Shown here: positions 7,633 through 14,662 of the stretch, piece after piece | How the letters are laid out: every line of letters starts with the position of its first letter | How positions within the stretch are numbered: the stretch's first letter is position 1 | From: DASUPK01 sp963695675 | Lineage (GTDB): Bacteria; Actinomycetota; Thermoleophilia; Solirubrobacterales; 70-9 | Length of the DNA stretch: 64,000 nucleotides | Assembly: GCA_963695675.1 (NCBI GenBank) | Contig: CAVOGY010000005.1 | Location: 310,001-374,000 of the forward strand | Direction: 5' to 3' | Translations under genes and position numbers: made by a program | The notes under the pieces: model-generated | The model's input: only the letters and a program-made list of their open reading frames with translations | The model's database searches: none | Told to the model about the DNA's origin: nothing

Positions 7633-8661
7633 TCAGCGGTCGAGACCTCGACGCTGCGAGGTCGCAAAGGCGAGCGCGCGGGCAGCCAGCGGCATGTGCG
7701 CCTTCTTCCAGACGTGGCGCTGCGCGTACGGCCACGCGTAAGTCGGGCTGCCGTTCTGGATCAGCCCGCGAAGGCCAGGCTGCGCGAGTTCCTTCGCGGA
7801 CCAGTCATACAGTCGCTGCAGGCGCGGGGAGATGACGGCGTAATCGAGCAGTAGTCCGAGGCGCTGCTCGTCGCTGCGGTAAGCCTCTACATCGCCCGCC
7901 AGCGGATAGCGATCCGGAAGCACTCGGCGCAGCGAGAGAAAGGCTCCCGCCATCCCGAGTCTTGGGTCGCCGAGGAGGCGTCCGATTGGGGCCAGGTAGC
8001 CGAGCGCCATGCGGGGCGCGGCGACGAGCGCGTGGGCGAACAGGACGCGTAGAAGGACGACGTTCAAGAAGAACCGTTCGGCCATGCTCTCCTGCCCGGC
8101 GAGATCAGGGTGCTCCAGGTAGGCGGCGACGATGCTCGCGTTGTGCGCCGCGTACCAGCTCCGCGGCGTGGGCCTTTCAATGAAGGCCATCCAGGCCTCG
8201 ATGGTCGGCGACGACGGCTCGCCGAGCAGGCCACCCGACCGCGCCACGGCTTCGCACCCATCTCGCAGTAGCCGCTCGTTGACCGCTCGCCACCAGAGGC
8301 TTCCTGGCGGCGTCGCGTCGATCGGATCGAGGACACCACGCTCAGCCTGCCAGCGCATGAATGACATCGCTGCTCGCTTGTACGGGAGGTGCCGCGGAGC
8401 CCGCCCGGTGGGTCCGTGATAGGTCCGTGTCGCGAGCGCGAGACGCTCCACCGGGTCATCGCGCGCCGCCATGACCTGTACCGCCGCTGATTCAGCGGCA
8501 GTGTCTGGGGGGCCCACAAGGAGACTGATATCAGCCCGGTCATCGTGACCGCGGTCGGGGCCATTTCGGAAGAAAGGCGGCGCAAAATAGGGCCAGTACG
8601 TAGGGTCCGCCGACGCTAGGGTGGAATCGAAGGCCAGGGGCACTCGAGAAGGAGGCTTCAT
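7633..8661 (-). CDS. Hypothetical protein, 342 aa
   Basis: Not recognised. The protein is mostly alpha-helical by appearance, rich in Ala, Leu, Arg and Trp. Motifs such as RHLPYKRAAMSFMRWQAE, SWYAAHNASIVAAYLEH and FFLNVVLLRVLFAHALV stand out. No signal peptide or clear membrane helix. The Trp/Tyr- and His-rich stretches suggest a cofactor or substrate pocket, but no family can be named. The long uninterrupted frame with regular actinobacterial codon use supports a real gene. It is divergent from the metallo-beta-lactamase-fold gene. Confidence 0.65.
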   Translation of the reverse strand: MKPPSRVPLAFDSTLASADPTYWPYFAPPFFRNGPDRGHDDRADISLLVGPPDTAAESAAVQVMAARDDPVERLALATRTYHGPTGRAPRHLPYKRAAMSFMRWQAERGVLDPIDATPPGSLWWRAVNERLLRDGCEAVARSGGLLGEPSSPTIEAWMAFIERPTPRSWYAAHNASIVAAYLEHPDLAGQESMAERFFLNVVLLRVLFAHALVAAPRMALGYLAPIGRLLGDPRLGMAGAFLSLRRVLPDRYPLAGDVEAYRSDEQRLGLLLDYAVISPRLQRLYDWSAKELAQPGLRGLIQNGSPTYAWPYAQRHVWKKAHMPLAARALAFATSQRRGLDR

Positions 8662-8713
8662 GGCCGGCCCCGTCTCGCGCGCAGCGGCAGTGAAGAGCTA
8701 ACCGAGACGGCGA

Positions 8714-8719
8714 TAGGGT
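8714..8719 (+). promoter_or_regulatory. Leaderless -10 box TAGGGT for the MBL-fold gene
   Basis: TAGGGT, exactly 7 nt, then GTG 8727. No Shine-Dalgarno sequence. Confidence 0.65.
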
Positions 8720-8726
8720 CGCGTGT

Positions 8727-9776
8727 GTGGAGGCGGACAAAGCCTGGGAACGCACCCTGCACGGCGAGCCGGCGCGCTACCGCGGTGGGCTACGTGCACT
8801 CGGCGCGGGGCTGTTCGCTTGGCTGCAGCCCAACGGGGGGCTGGGCGAGTCGAACGCAGGGCTCGTGGTGGGCGAGGGGCAGTCGCTGCTCGTCGACACA
8901 CTGTGGGACCTTCCGCTCACACGGCGCATGCTCGAGGCGCTCGCCGAGCCGACCCGCGAGGCGCCGATCCGCTATCTCGTCAACACCCATTCGGATCCCG
9001 ACCACTTCTGGGGCAACCAGCTCGTCAGCGGCGCCGAGGTGATCGCCACGCAGGCGGCGGCCGCACAGATGGAGGAGGAGCGGCCGGACGCGATCCGCCG
9101 CCTGCTCGGCCTCGCGCGGTTGATGGGGCTGCTCGGCGCGCAGCCGCTCCCCTTTCCCGGCAAGCGGACGCTCGAGGCCACCCACACCTACTTTGCGGCT
9201 CAGATGAATGCATTCGACTTCGCGGGGATCGAGCCGGGGCGACCGACCCGCAGCTTCGCCGGGGAGCTCACGCTCCAGGTCGGGGGGCGCGCGGTCGAGC
9301 TGATCGAGGTCGGCCCCGCCCATACCGAGGGCGATGCGATCGTCCACGTCCCCGACTCGCGGACCGTGTTCGCGGCCGACGTCCTTTTCATCGACGTGAC
9401 GCCAATCATGTGGGTCGGCCCGGTGGAGAGGTGGATCGAGGCGCTGGATCGCATCCTCGCCCTCGAGCCCCAGACGGTCGTCCCGGGCCATGGGCCGGTC
9501 ACCGACGCCGATGGCGTGCGCTCGGTTCGCGATTACTGGGCGCATCTGGAATCCGAGGCCCGGCGCCACTTCGAGCACGGGCTCGACGCGGAGCGCGCCG
9601 CCCTGGAGATCCTCCGCTCCCCCACGTATGCGGACCGCTTCGCCGGCTGGGACGGAGCCGAGCGGGTGGCCGTCAACGTGGCGATGCTCTACCGCGGCTT
9701 CGAAGGGAAGCGGGGGCGCGTCAGCCAGCGTGAGCGGCTCGGGCTGCTGATGCAGATGGCGCGATTGGCCGGCTGA
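8727..9776 (+). CDS. MBL-fold metallo-hydrolase
   Basis: 349 aa. The metallo-beta-lactamase fold is shown by the metal motif THSDPDHFWGN (residues ~91-101), HTEGDAIVHV (~206) and VPGHGPVTD (~256). The usual THxHxDH reads THSDPDH here, with Asp replacing the second His, as seen in some branches of the family. A C-terminal helical region (~280-345) follows. The enzyme is probably a soluble Zn-dependent hydrolase; the substrate is unknown. Leaderless GTG start fixed by TAGGGT at 8714. Confidence 0.85.
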   Translation: MEADKAWERTLHGEPARYRGGLRALGAGLFAWLQPNGGLGESNAGLVVGEGQSLLVDTLWDLPLTRRMLEALAEPTREAPIRYLVNTHSDPDHFWGNQLVSGAEVIATQAAAAQMEEERPDAIRRLLGLARLMGLLGAQPLPFPGKRTLEATHTYFAAQMNAFDFAGIEPGRPTRSFAGELTLQVGGRAVELIEVGPAHTEGDAIVHVPDSRTVFAADVLFIDVTPIMWVGPVERWIEALDRILALEPQTVVPGHGPVTDADGVRSVRDYWAHLESEARRHFEHGLDAERAALEILRSPTYADRFAGWDGAERVAVNVAMLYRGFEGKRGRVSQRERLGLLMQMARLAG

Positions 9777-9943
9777 CCTCGGCCGCCCTACCGCCCGTCA
9801 GCTGCTCCCGGATGCTGCGCCTGCACGCCGCCATGCAGGAGGACGCAGCGGCCAAGATTGCGGCGTTGCTCGAGCGTTAATTAGGCTCTCGCCAAGCCGC
9901 GGGCAGTGATTTCGCGCCAGCCCAATCCGATGACGAGGAGCGC

Positions 9944-10228
9944 ATGTACGCACGTGTCGTCAGATTCAACGACGTGACCGCTGAGAGGATCTCGGAAGTT
10001 GTTGCCCGGATCGAGGAGGAGGGACCTCCGACTGGCGTCGACTCAACGGGAATCCAGGTGTTTGTCGACGAAGCAAAGGGAACGGCCGTCTTCGTCGGGT
10101 ACTTCGAGACGGTGCAGAAGATGCGCGATGCGAACGCGGTCTTCGAAGAGATGGATCCGTCGGAGACCCCCGGCATCCGGGCCTCCATCGACCTCTGCGA
10201 GGTCAAGCTACAACACTCCATTTCCTGA
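9944..10228 (+). CDS. Small conserved alpha/beta-barrel-like protein
   Basis: 94 aa starting MYARVVRFNDVTAERISEVV. The pattern (strand, helix, strand FVDEAKGTAVFVGYFET, helix QKMRDANAVFEEMD, strand SIDLCEVKLQ) is that of a dimeric alpha-beta-barrel/monooxygenase-like domain. Ribosome site GAGGAG lies 4-5 nt before the ATG. Catalytic function cannot be assigned. Upstream (9800-9882) an open frame ending LHAAMQEDAAAKIAALLER may be another small scrap. Confidence 0.65.
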   Translation: MYARVVRFNDVTAERISEVVARIEEEGPPTGVDSTGIQVFVDEAKGTAVFVGYFETVQKMRDANAVFEEMDPSETPGIRASIDLCEVKLQHSIS

Positions 10229-10302
10229 GGGCTCCCGCCGGAGGACTGAGGCTTTATCTCCTGGCTTCGAAGTTTCTCAGACCAATGCGCGAACAGTGCG
10301 GA

Positions 10303-10356
10303 GCGGTTGACGGCGTCGATTCCTTGCCGCACCACCTCGACGTTCTCCTGCGACAT
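10303..10356 (-). pseudogene. SnoaL-family N-terminal scrap with its promoter
   Basis: Minus-strand MSQENVEVVRQGIDAVNR matches the first 18 residues of the SnoaL-like family, then similarity ends abruptly. The GATACT box is preserved at 10366-10371 with the identical 9-nt spacer, though the sequence above it has diverged. The body of the gene has been deleted or replaced by the neighbouring 94-aa gene. Confidence 0.65.
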
Positions 10357-10407
10357 CGCCCACGCAGTATCCCGCGGTGGCGATGACGGCTCCTGCAGCT
10401 ACGTCCC

Positions 10408-10734
10408 TCAGGTGGAGGGGGGCCCGCCAGGAGCGTCGGGCACCCGACGGCGCTCGCTGCTGGAGACGCGGCGCCGCATCACCCAGCCCGCAACGAGAAG
10501 AACGATGACGACGCCGATCACCGCGCTCAGGATGCCGCCCCAGTCGAACACGTCTTCGTCGCCGATCCCAAGTCCAGCCGTGAAGATCAGCCAACCGAGC
10601 GCAGCGCCGACCAGGCCCAGCACCACCGACACGAGCCAGGACTTCGGCCCTTCCATGCCCGCGAATACGTCGTTCGGGACCAGCGCCCGGCCAATGAACC
10701 CGGCAACCAATCCGAGGAGTAGTGCTCCGACCAC
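10408..10734 (-). CDS. GlsB/YeaQ/YmgE family stress-response membrane protein
   Basis: 108 aa, GTG start with an excellent AGGAGG 6 nt upstream. Three membrane segments: ALLLGLVAGFIGRALVP (1-20), SWLVSVVLGLVGAALGWLIF (~32-52) and ILSAVIGVVIVLLVAGWV (~68-86). GRALVP and the small-residue helices identify the transglycosylase-associated/GlsB family. Members are tiny inner-membrane proteins linked to envelope and general stress. A charged, Ser/Pro-rich tail follows. Confidence 0.85.
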   Translation of the reverse strand: MVGALLLGLVAGFIGRALVPNDVFAGMEGPKSWLVSVVLGLVGAALGWLIFTAGLGIGDEDVFDWGGILSAVIGVVIVLLVAGWVMRRRVSSSERRRVPDAPGGPPST

Positions 10735-10838
10735 CTCTCACCTCCTGTCAATGCACCCGCACAGGATGCACTCGTAACTCGGTTACCAAATCTACGAGCT
10801 TGATGATGCCGTTGATCTCGCTCTCCACTGCTGCTTTT

Positions 10839-10856
10839 CATGCAAAGCGGCGCTTT
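10839..10856. repeat. Dispersed short repeat, copy C
   Basis: CATGCAAAGCGGCGCTTT in the gap between the GlsB and Usp genes. AAAGCG-g-CGCTTT is a perfect 13-bp interrupted palindrome. Confidence 0.65.
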
Positions 10857-10919
10857 CACTGCGACCAGCTCATCGCCGAAAACTTCAAGGCCGGTGGAGC
10901 TCGATCGCGCTCGGGGCGC

Positions 10920-11399
10920 TCAATCGTCGTGGACCAGGACGACGGCGCACGAGGCGTGCTTCGCAACTGCGTTTGAGGTACTGCCCTCCAACCTGGCCCG
11001 AAGACCGCTCAGTCCCCTCGAGCCGACGACGATGGCAGCCACATCTCGTTTGCGGGCCAGCTCGACGATCGCGTCGGCCACGTTGCCCTCATCGGCCACG
11101 GCGAGCGCCTCGGCCTTAAGTCCGAGGGACTTCGCCAGCGCAGCCCCATCCTCTGCGACGCGATCGGCGTGACCCTTGGAGGCGTCGTCAACCTCCTGGG
11201 CGGCTGCAGGATCCACCGGTTCGGGCCCCAGGCCCGTGGGGTCCGTTGTCATCGCGCCGACCTCGTATGCAAGACCCGGCTCCCACACCGTCATCACCAG
11301 GGCTCGGCGTGAGCCGAAGAGCTCAGCGGCTTCGTGGACGGCACGACGCGCCGTGTCGGAGCCGTCGTAAGCGATGAGGATCGGCGCGGCGTCGTTCAT
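10920..11399 (-). CDS. Universal stress protein (UspA family)
   Basis: 159 aa from MNDAAPILIAYDGSDTARRAV. The Usp fold has the N-terminal strand ILIAYDGS and the C-terminal ATP-binding signature GSRGLSGLRARLEGSTSNAV (G-2x-G-9x-G-S/T type), ending CAVVLVHDD. It is likely an ATP-binding cytoplasmic stress protein. Leaderless: TACCTT sits exactly 7 nt before the ATG, so the 52-codon upstream extension is not translated. Confidence 0.9.
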   Translation of the reverse strand: MNDAAPILIAYDGSDTARRAVHEAAELFGSRRALVMTVWEPGLAYEVGAMTTDPTGLGPEPVDPAAAQEVDDASKGHADRVAEDGAALAKSLGLKAEALAVADEGNVADAIVELARKRDVAAIVVGSRGLSGLRARLEGSTSNAVAKHASCAVVLVHDD

Positions 11400-11406
11400 C
11401 CGGGGC

Positions 11407-11412
11407 AAGGTA
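11407..11412 (-). promoter_or_regulatory. Leaderless -10 box TACCTT for the Usp gene
   Basis: TACCTT, spacer GCCCCGG (7 nt), ATG 11399. Confidence 0.65.
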
Positions 11413-11437
11413 GCCAAATAGCTCCGTCTTACAAGGC

Positions 11438-11482
11438 CTACTCCCGCAGCCCCGCGGCCTCGAGGGCCTCCGAGCGGTCCCG
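11438..11482 (-). pseudogene. SnoaL-family C-terminal tail scrap
   Basis: Minus-strand RDRSEALEAAGLRE plus stop is nearly identical to the ends of the genes at 5230 and 6066, but no SnoaL body is encoded upstream (11483-11638 holds no recognisable gene). It is a remnant of a third full copy. Confidence 0.65.
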
Positions 11483-11638
11483 CGGCAGCGCCTTGATACC
11501 CCCTCCCGCGCAAAGGGGTCGGCTCCACTTCGGACCTGTGGACGCCTTGTGGCATCGAAGGTGCGAGGTTTGCAATCCGTTAGCAATCGAGGACCACCAA
11601 GCCTCGCAATCGGTGGACAAACCCCCGATTTCCAGGGA

Positions 11639-11947
11639 CTAGTAGCCGAGGGCGAACTTCGCGTCCTCGGACATCATCTCCGGGGACCAGGGGGGGTCGA
11701 AGACCATCTTCGGGTGGACCTTGTCGATCCCATCGAGCTGGCCGACGAACTCGCGCATCTGCTCTGAGACCTGTGGGCCGATCGGGCAGGCTGGCGTGGT
11801 CAGCGTGAAGGTGATGTACGCCTCGAGGCCCTCGATCTCCACGTCGTAGACCAAGCCCAGGGAGACGAAGTCCAGACCCAGCTCTGGGTCGATGACCTCC
11901 TCGAGCGCCTCGTAGATGTCCTCTTCGGTCGCAGTTCCCGTTGCCAT
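11639..11947 (-). CDS. MIP18/DUF59 family metal-sulfur cluster biosynthetic protein
   Basis: 102 aa from MATGTATEEDIYEALEEVIDPELG. Signature features are DPELGLDFVSLGLVYDV and TLTTPACPIGP, containing the conserved Cys of SufT/PaaD-like proteins. These proteins assist Fe-S cluster assembly or delivery. The start is chosen at 11947 because a TATCCT box lies 9 nt upstream. A decayed tail copy lies at 2426-2467. Confidence 0.85.
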   Translation of the reverse strand: MATGTATEEDIYEALEEVIDPELGLDFVSLGLVYDVEIEGLEAYITFTLTTPACPIGPQVSEQMREFVGQLDGIDKVHPKMVFDPPWSPEMMSEDAKFALGY

Positions 11948-11956
11948 ACCCAGACA

Positions 11957-11962
11957 AGGATA
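11957..11962 (-). promoter_or_regulatory. -10 box TATCCT for the DUF59 gene
   Basis: TATCCT, 9-nt spacer, ATG 11947; near-leaderless. Confidence 0.5.
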
Positions 11963-12001
11963 GGGGGATCGGATCCGAGCCTGCCGGATTGGCTCCATGA
12001 G

Positions 12002-12007
12002 TAGCCT
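12002..12007 (+). promoter_or_regulatory. -10 box TAGCCT for the fxsA operon
   Basis: TAGCCT, 9-nt spacer, GTG 12017; near-leaderless. Confidence 0.5.
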
Positions 12008-12016
12008 TGCGAGGCC

Positions 12017-12616
12017 GTGTTCTGGCTGGTCCTGATCTTCATCCTCGTCCCGATCGCGGAGCTCTACGTGATCATCAAGGTCGGCGGAGTGATCGGCGTG
12101 CTCCCCACGCTGGCGCTCCTGCTTGCGGACGCCGTGCTGGGCTCGATGCTGCTACGGCATCAAGGACGTGCGGCGTGGATTCGGTTCAATCGGGCGCTGG
12201 CAGAAGGCCGGCTGCCGCACAAGGAGGTCTTCGACGGAGTGCTGGTGATCATCGGCGGAACGCTGTTGCTGACGCCGGGATTCCTCACCGACATCCTCGG
12301 GCTGATCTTCCTGATCCCACCGACGCGCGCGCTGGTGCGGGCCATGTCGGCGCGCTGGGTCAGGCGGCGAATGGCGATCGGAGGCGGGGCCACGATCTTC
12401 ACCTTCGGCACGGGCCCGAGAGCACGCCGTCGCGCGGCCCCGAGCGGGCCCGGGCGTCCGCCCAGGCGACCCGCACCCGAGGACCCCTTCGGCTGGGAAG
12501 AGCCACCACCGCCCCCGCCGCGCACCGGACCGCGGCCCGATGACATCGAAGGCACCGGCCAGGAGATCCGTGATGAGGACGAGCTGCCACCGGGCCGGGA
12601 GCCGTTCGGCGGATGA
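12017..12616 (+). CDS. fxsA: FxsA family membrane protein
   Basis: 199 aa. Membrane segments 1-20 (FWLVLIFILVPIAELYVI) and ~25-45, then a hairpin region LLTPGFLTDILGLIFLIPPTR with the FxsA signature TPGFLTD. The family is a cytoplasmic-membrane protein; E. coli FxsA interferes with phage T7 exclusion by F plasmid. The C-terminal 60 residues are an unusually long Pro/Arg-rich and then acidic tail (EEPPPPPPRTGP, RDEDELPPG). GTG start, near-leaderless. First gene of a three-gene operon with ATGA overlaps. Confidence 0.85.
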   Translation: MFWLVLIFILVPIAELYVIIKVGGVIGVLPTLALLLADAVLGSMLLRHQGRAAWIRFNRALAEGRLPHKEVFDGVLVIIGGTLLLTPGFLTDILGLIFLIPPTRALVRAMSARWVRRRMAIGGGATIFTFGTGPRARRRAAPSGPGRPPRRPAPEDPFGWEEPPPPPPRTGPRPDDIEGTGQEIRDEDELPPGREPFGG

Positions 12617-13344
12617 ACGACGCTGCGCATGGGCCCGTCGCCTGTGGGTTCGGCGACGCCGAGGCCGGCCTCGGTGGACTCGCCTGGAACGTCGGAGAGC
12701 CCGGCGCTCTCCTGTTGAGCGAGGGCGCGGTCCGCGCAGCCACCTTCGCGCTCGAGGAGGGCGGCGACGCGTCGACGCTCGAGATCACGACAGGTGACGT
12801 AACGATCGAGGCGACGCTCATCCCCCAGACGGCCGCGATCACGCTGGGTGGCAAGCCCAGCCGCATCGCCCTCGACGTCATCGCCTGCGCCGCGGAGGTC
12901 CGCCTTGCGGGTGAGGCGCCGACCTCCCGATGCCCGGGGCAGATCAGCCGCTGGTTCGGCGACCCGCTCGAGGGCGCCGCCACCTTCCGCCATCTGGCGA
13001 TCAATGCAGGGGACGACTCACTGCTGGTGGTCGAAGCGCGTGGAGAAACCGGGGCGCACGGTCACGGCGACGAGCTCTCGGAGGCCTGGCTTCTCCAGGG
13101 CGAGGATGTGTCTCGATTCGAGGATGTGTTCATCTCGACGGAGTACGACGGCGACGGTGACCCAACTCGGCTCGGCCTGGAGCTCTGGCCGGAGGAAGCG
13201 GAGCGCGCGAGCCGGGCCGCGGCTACCAGGGTCGCCGGGTCGGCGCTGGGCGGGGCGAAGACCGGTGCGGCCTGGGCGGGGCTGTTCCGCTGCCACACCG
13301 ATGGCAGCGAGGGCTCGGGCAGCTACCTGCTCTGCCGGGGATGA
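12613..13344 (+). CDS. Conserved hypothetical protein in the fxsA-HAD operon
   Basis: 243 aa, start overlaps the fxsA stop (ATGA). Unrecognised. Beta-rich sequence with Gly-Asp turns, for example FGDAEAGLGGLAWNVGEPG, HLAINAGDDSLLVVEARGETGAHGHGDE and FISTEYDGDGDPTRLGLELW; no signal peptide or membrane helix. It may be a two-domain beta-sandwich. Tight coupling with the HAD gene suggests co-expression; function unknown. Confidence 0.65.
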   Translation: MNDAAHGPVACGFGDAEAGLGGLAWNVGEPGALLLSEGAVRAATFALEEGGDASTLEITTGDVTIEATLIPQTAAITLGGKPSRIALDVIACAAEVRLAGEAPTSRCPGQISRWFGDPLEGAATFRHLAINAGDDSLLVVEARGETGAHGHGDELSEAWLLQGEDVSRFEDVFISTEYDGDGDPTRLGLELWPEEAERASRAAATRVAGSALGGAKTGAAWAGLFRCHTDGSEGSGSYLLCRG

Positions 13345-13985
13345 GCGAGCCGGGCCGGATCACGACCGTGATCTCGGACTTCGGCGGCGTGCTCACCACG
13401 CCGCTCGTCCACTCCTTCGCCGCGGTCCAGGACGAGACCGGCATCCCTTTCGAGGAGCTGGCCAAGGCGATGGCGCGGATCGAGGAGGAGGACGGCCGCC
13501 ACCCGCTCTTCGAGCTCGAGACGGGACGGCTCACCGAGGCCGACTTCCTGCGGAAGCTCGGCGACGCCCTCGAGCCGGCCCTCGGCCACAGGCCCGAGCT
13601 GCACCGCTTCAGCGAGATCTACTTCGACGCGCTTCATCCCAACGAGCCGATGATCGACCTGATGCGCGAGGTCAAGGAACAGGGCCATCGCATGGCCCTG
13701 CTCACCAACAACGTGCGCGAGTGGGAGCCGCTCTGGCGCAGCATGTTGCCCGTCGATGAGATCTTCGAAGTTGTCGTCGACTCGGGCTTCGTCGGCTGCC
13801 GGAAGCCGGATCGGGAGATCTATGAGCTCACCCTGAAGCGGCTGGGCGGGACGGATCCGAAGCAGTGCCTCTTCATCGACGACACGGAGGTCAACTGCGA
13901 CGCCGCCCGGGAACTCGGTATGTCGGCCGTCCACTACCGGGACGACGAGCAGGCGATCGGCGAGATCCGCAGCGCGCTCAGTTAG
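13341..13985 (+). CDS. HAD-superfamily hydrolase (subfamily IA)
   Basis: 214 aa, ATGA overlap with the previous gene. Motif I is SDFGGVLTT (nucleophile Asp13), motif II ALLTNN, motif III Lys in CRKPDREIY, and motif IV LFIDDTEVN. A helical cap lies between motifs I and II. Motif I lacks the second Asp of DxD phosphatases (D-F-G), typical of the epoxide-hydrolase N-domain-like/IA group, so phosphatase activity is likely but not certain. Substrate unknown. No terminator is obvious in the 60-bp convergent gap. Confidence 0.85.
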   Translation: MSEPGRITTVISDFGGVLTTPLVHSFAAVQDETGIPFEELAKAMARIEEEDGRHPLFELETGRLTEADFLRKLGDALEPALGHRPELHRFSEIYFDALHPNEPMIDLMREVKEQGHRMALLTNNVREWEPLWRSMLPVDEIFEVVVDSGFVGCRKPDREIYELTLKRLGGTDPKQCLFIDDTEVNCDAARELGMSAVHYRDDEQAIGEIRSALS

Positions 13986-14045
13986 ATCTGCAGCATTGAG
14001 GGCGCTACCGGCGCTAACGCGGCGGAACTCGAGCGGCGGCGTCGA

Positions 14046-14501
14046 CTAGTTGTCCGAGCCGCCGCGGTCCCACATGTAGAGCTCCATCGCCTCGCGGCAG
14101 AGCTCCATCAGGCGGGGCGGCGAGAGCCACTCGAGCACGAGCTCGAGGGCCCGCTCCTCCGAGATGCCCTCCTCGAACGCCTCCTCGCCGCGGAAGCCGG
14201 CGGCCAGCTTGAGGGCCTCGCGGCGGTTATCGCCCAGAGAATCGAAAGCGCCCATCAGGAAGTCGCGGTTCGGGACCGGCTGCCCGACCTCCATGGAACC
14301 GTGCCAGGCGGCGAGCATCGAGATGTCGTGCTCGTCGAGCTCCGAGACCGCCTTGGCGTAGTGCTCCTGCAGCTCCTCGTCCGGGATCTCGTCGACCCAG
14401 GCGCGCACCGCCTCGCCGAGGAGCTGGCGGCGCGCCTCCCGGCCGACCGAGTCGGCAATCGCCCTGATGGCGTCGGCTGGATCTACGAAGCAAAGTGTCA
14501 T
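14046..14501 (-). CDS. Acidic hypothetical protein, 151 aa
   Basis: Start at ATG 14501 (MTLCFVDPADAIRAIADSV) with GGGAGG ~10 nt upstream; the longer frame has no support. It is all-helical and acidic: DEIPDEELQEHYAKAVSELDEH, RGEEAFEEGISEERALELVLEW, ELYMWDRGGSDN. No known family recognised. It is divergent from the helicase-nuclease operon, with a TAAGTT box near 14545 as a possible -10. Confidence 0.6.
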   Translation of the reverse strand: MTLCFVDPADAIRAIADSVGREARRQLLGEAVRAWVDEIPDEELQEHYAKAVSELDEHDISMLAAWHGSMEVGQPVPNRDFLMGAFDSLGDNRREALKLAAGFRGEEAFEEGISEERALELVLEWLSPPRLMELCREAMELYMWDRGGSDN

Positions 14502-14649
14502 TTCGGTGCCGCCTCCCGTTTCGAGTCTGGAGGTGTGATCTGAGGCCAACTTAGACTCGCCCCCGGCGGAAAAAATCCCGCACTGGTTTCCGCGCGTTAT
14601 GCGTGATTCCACGCGGTTTTCGCGCCTTGGACCGCGCCGCGACCCGGCC

Positions 14650-14655
14650 TATGCT
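14650..14655 (+). promoter_or_regulatory. Leaderless -10 box TATGCT for the helicase-nuclease operon
   Basis: TATGCT, exactly 7 nt, ATG 14663. This moves the start 20 codons downstream of the longest ORF. Confidence 0.65.
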
Positions 14656-14662
14656 GGCCCGC

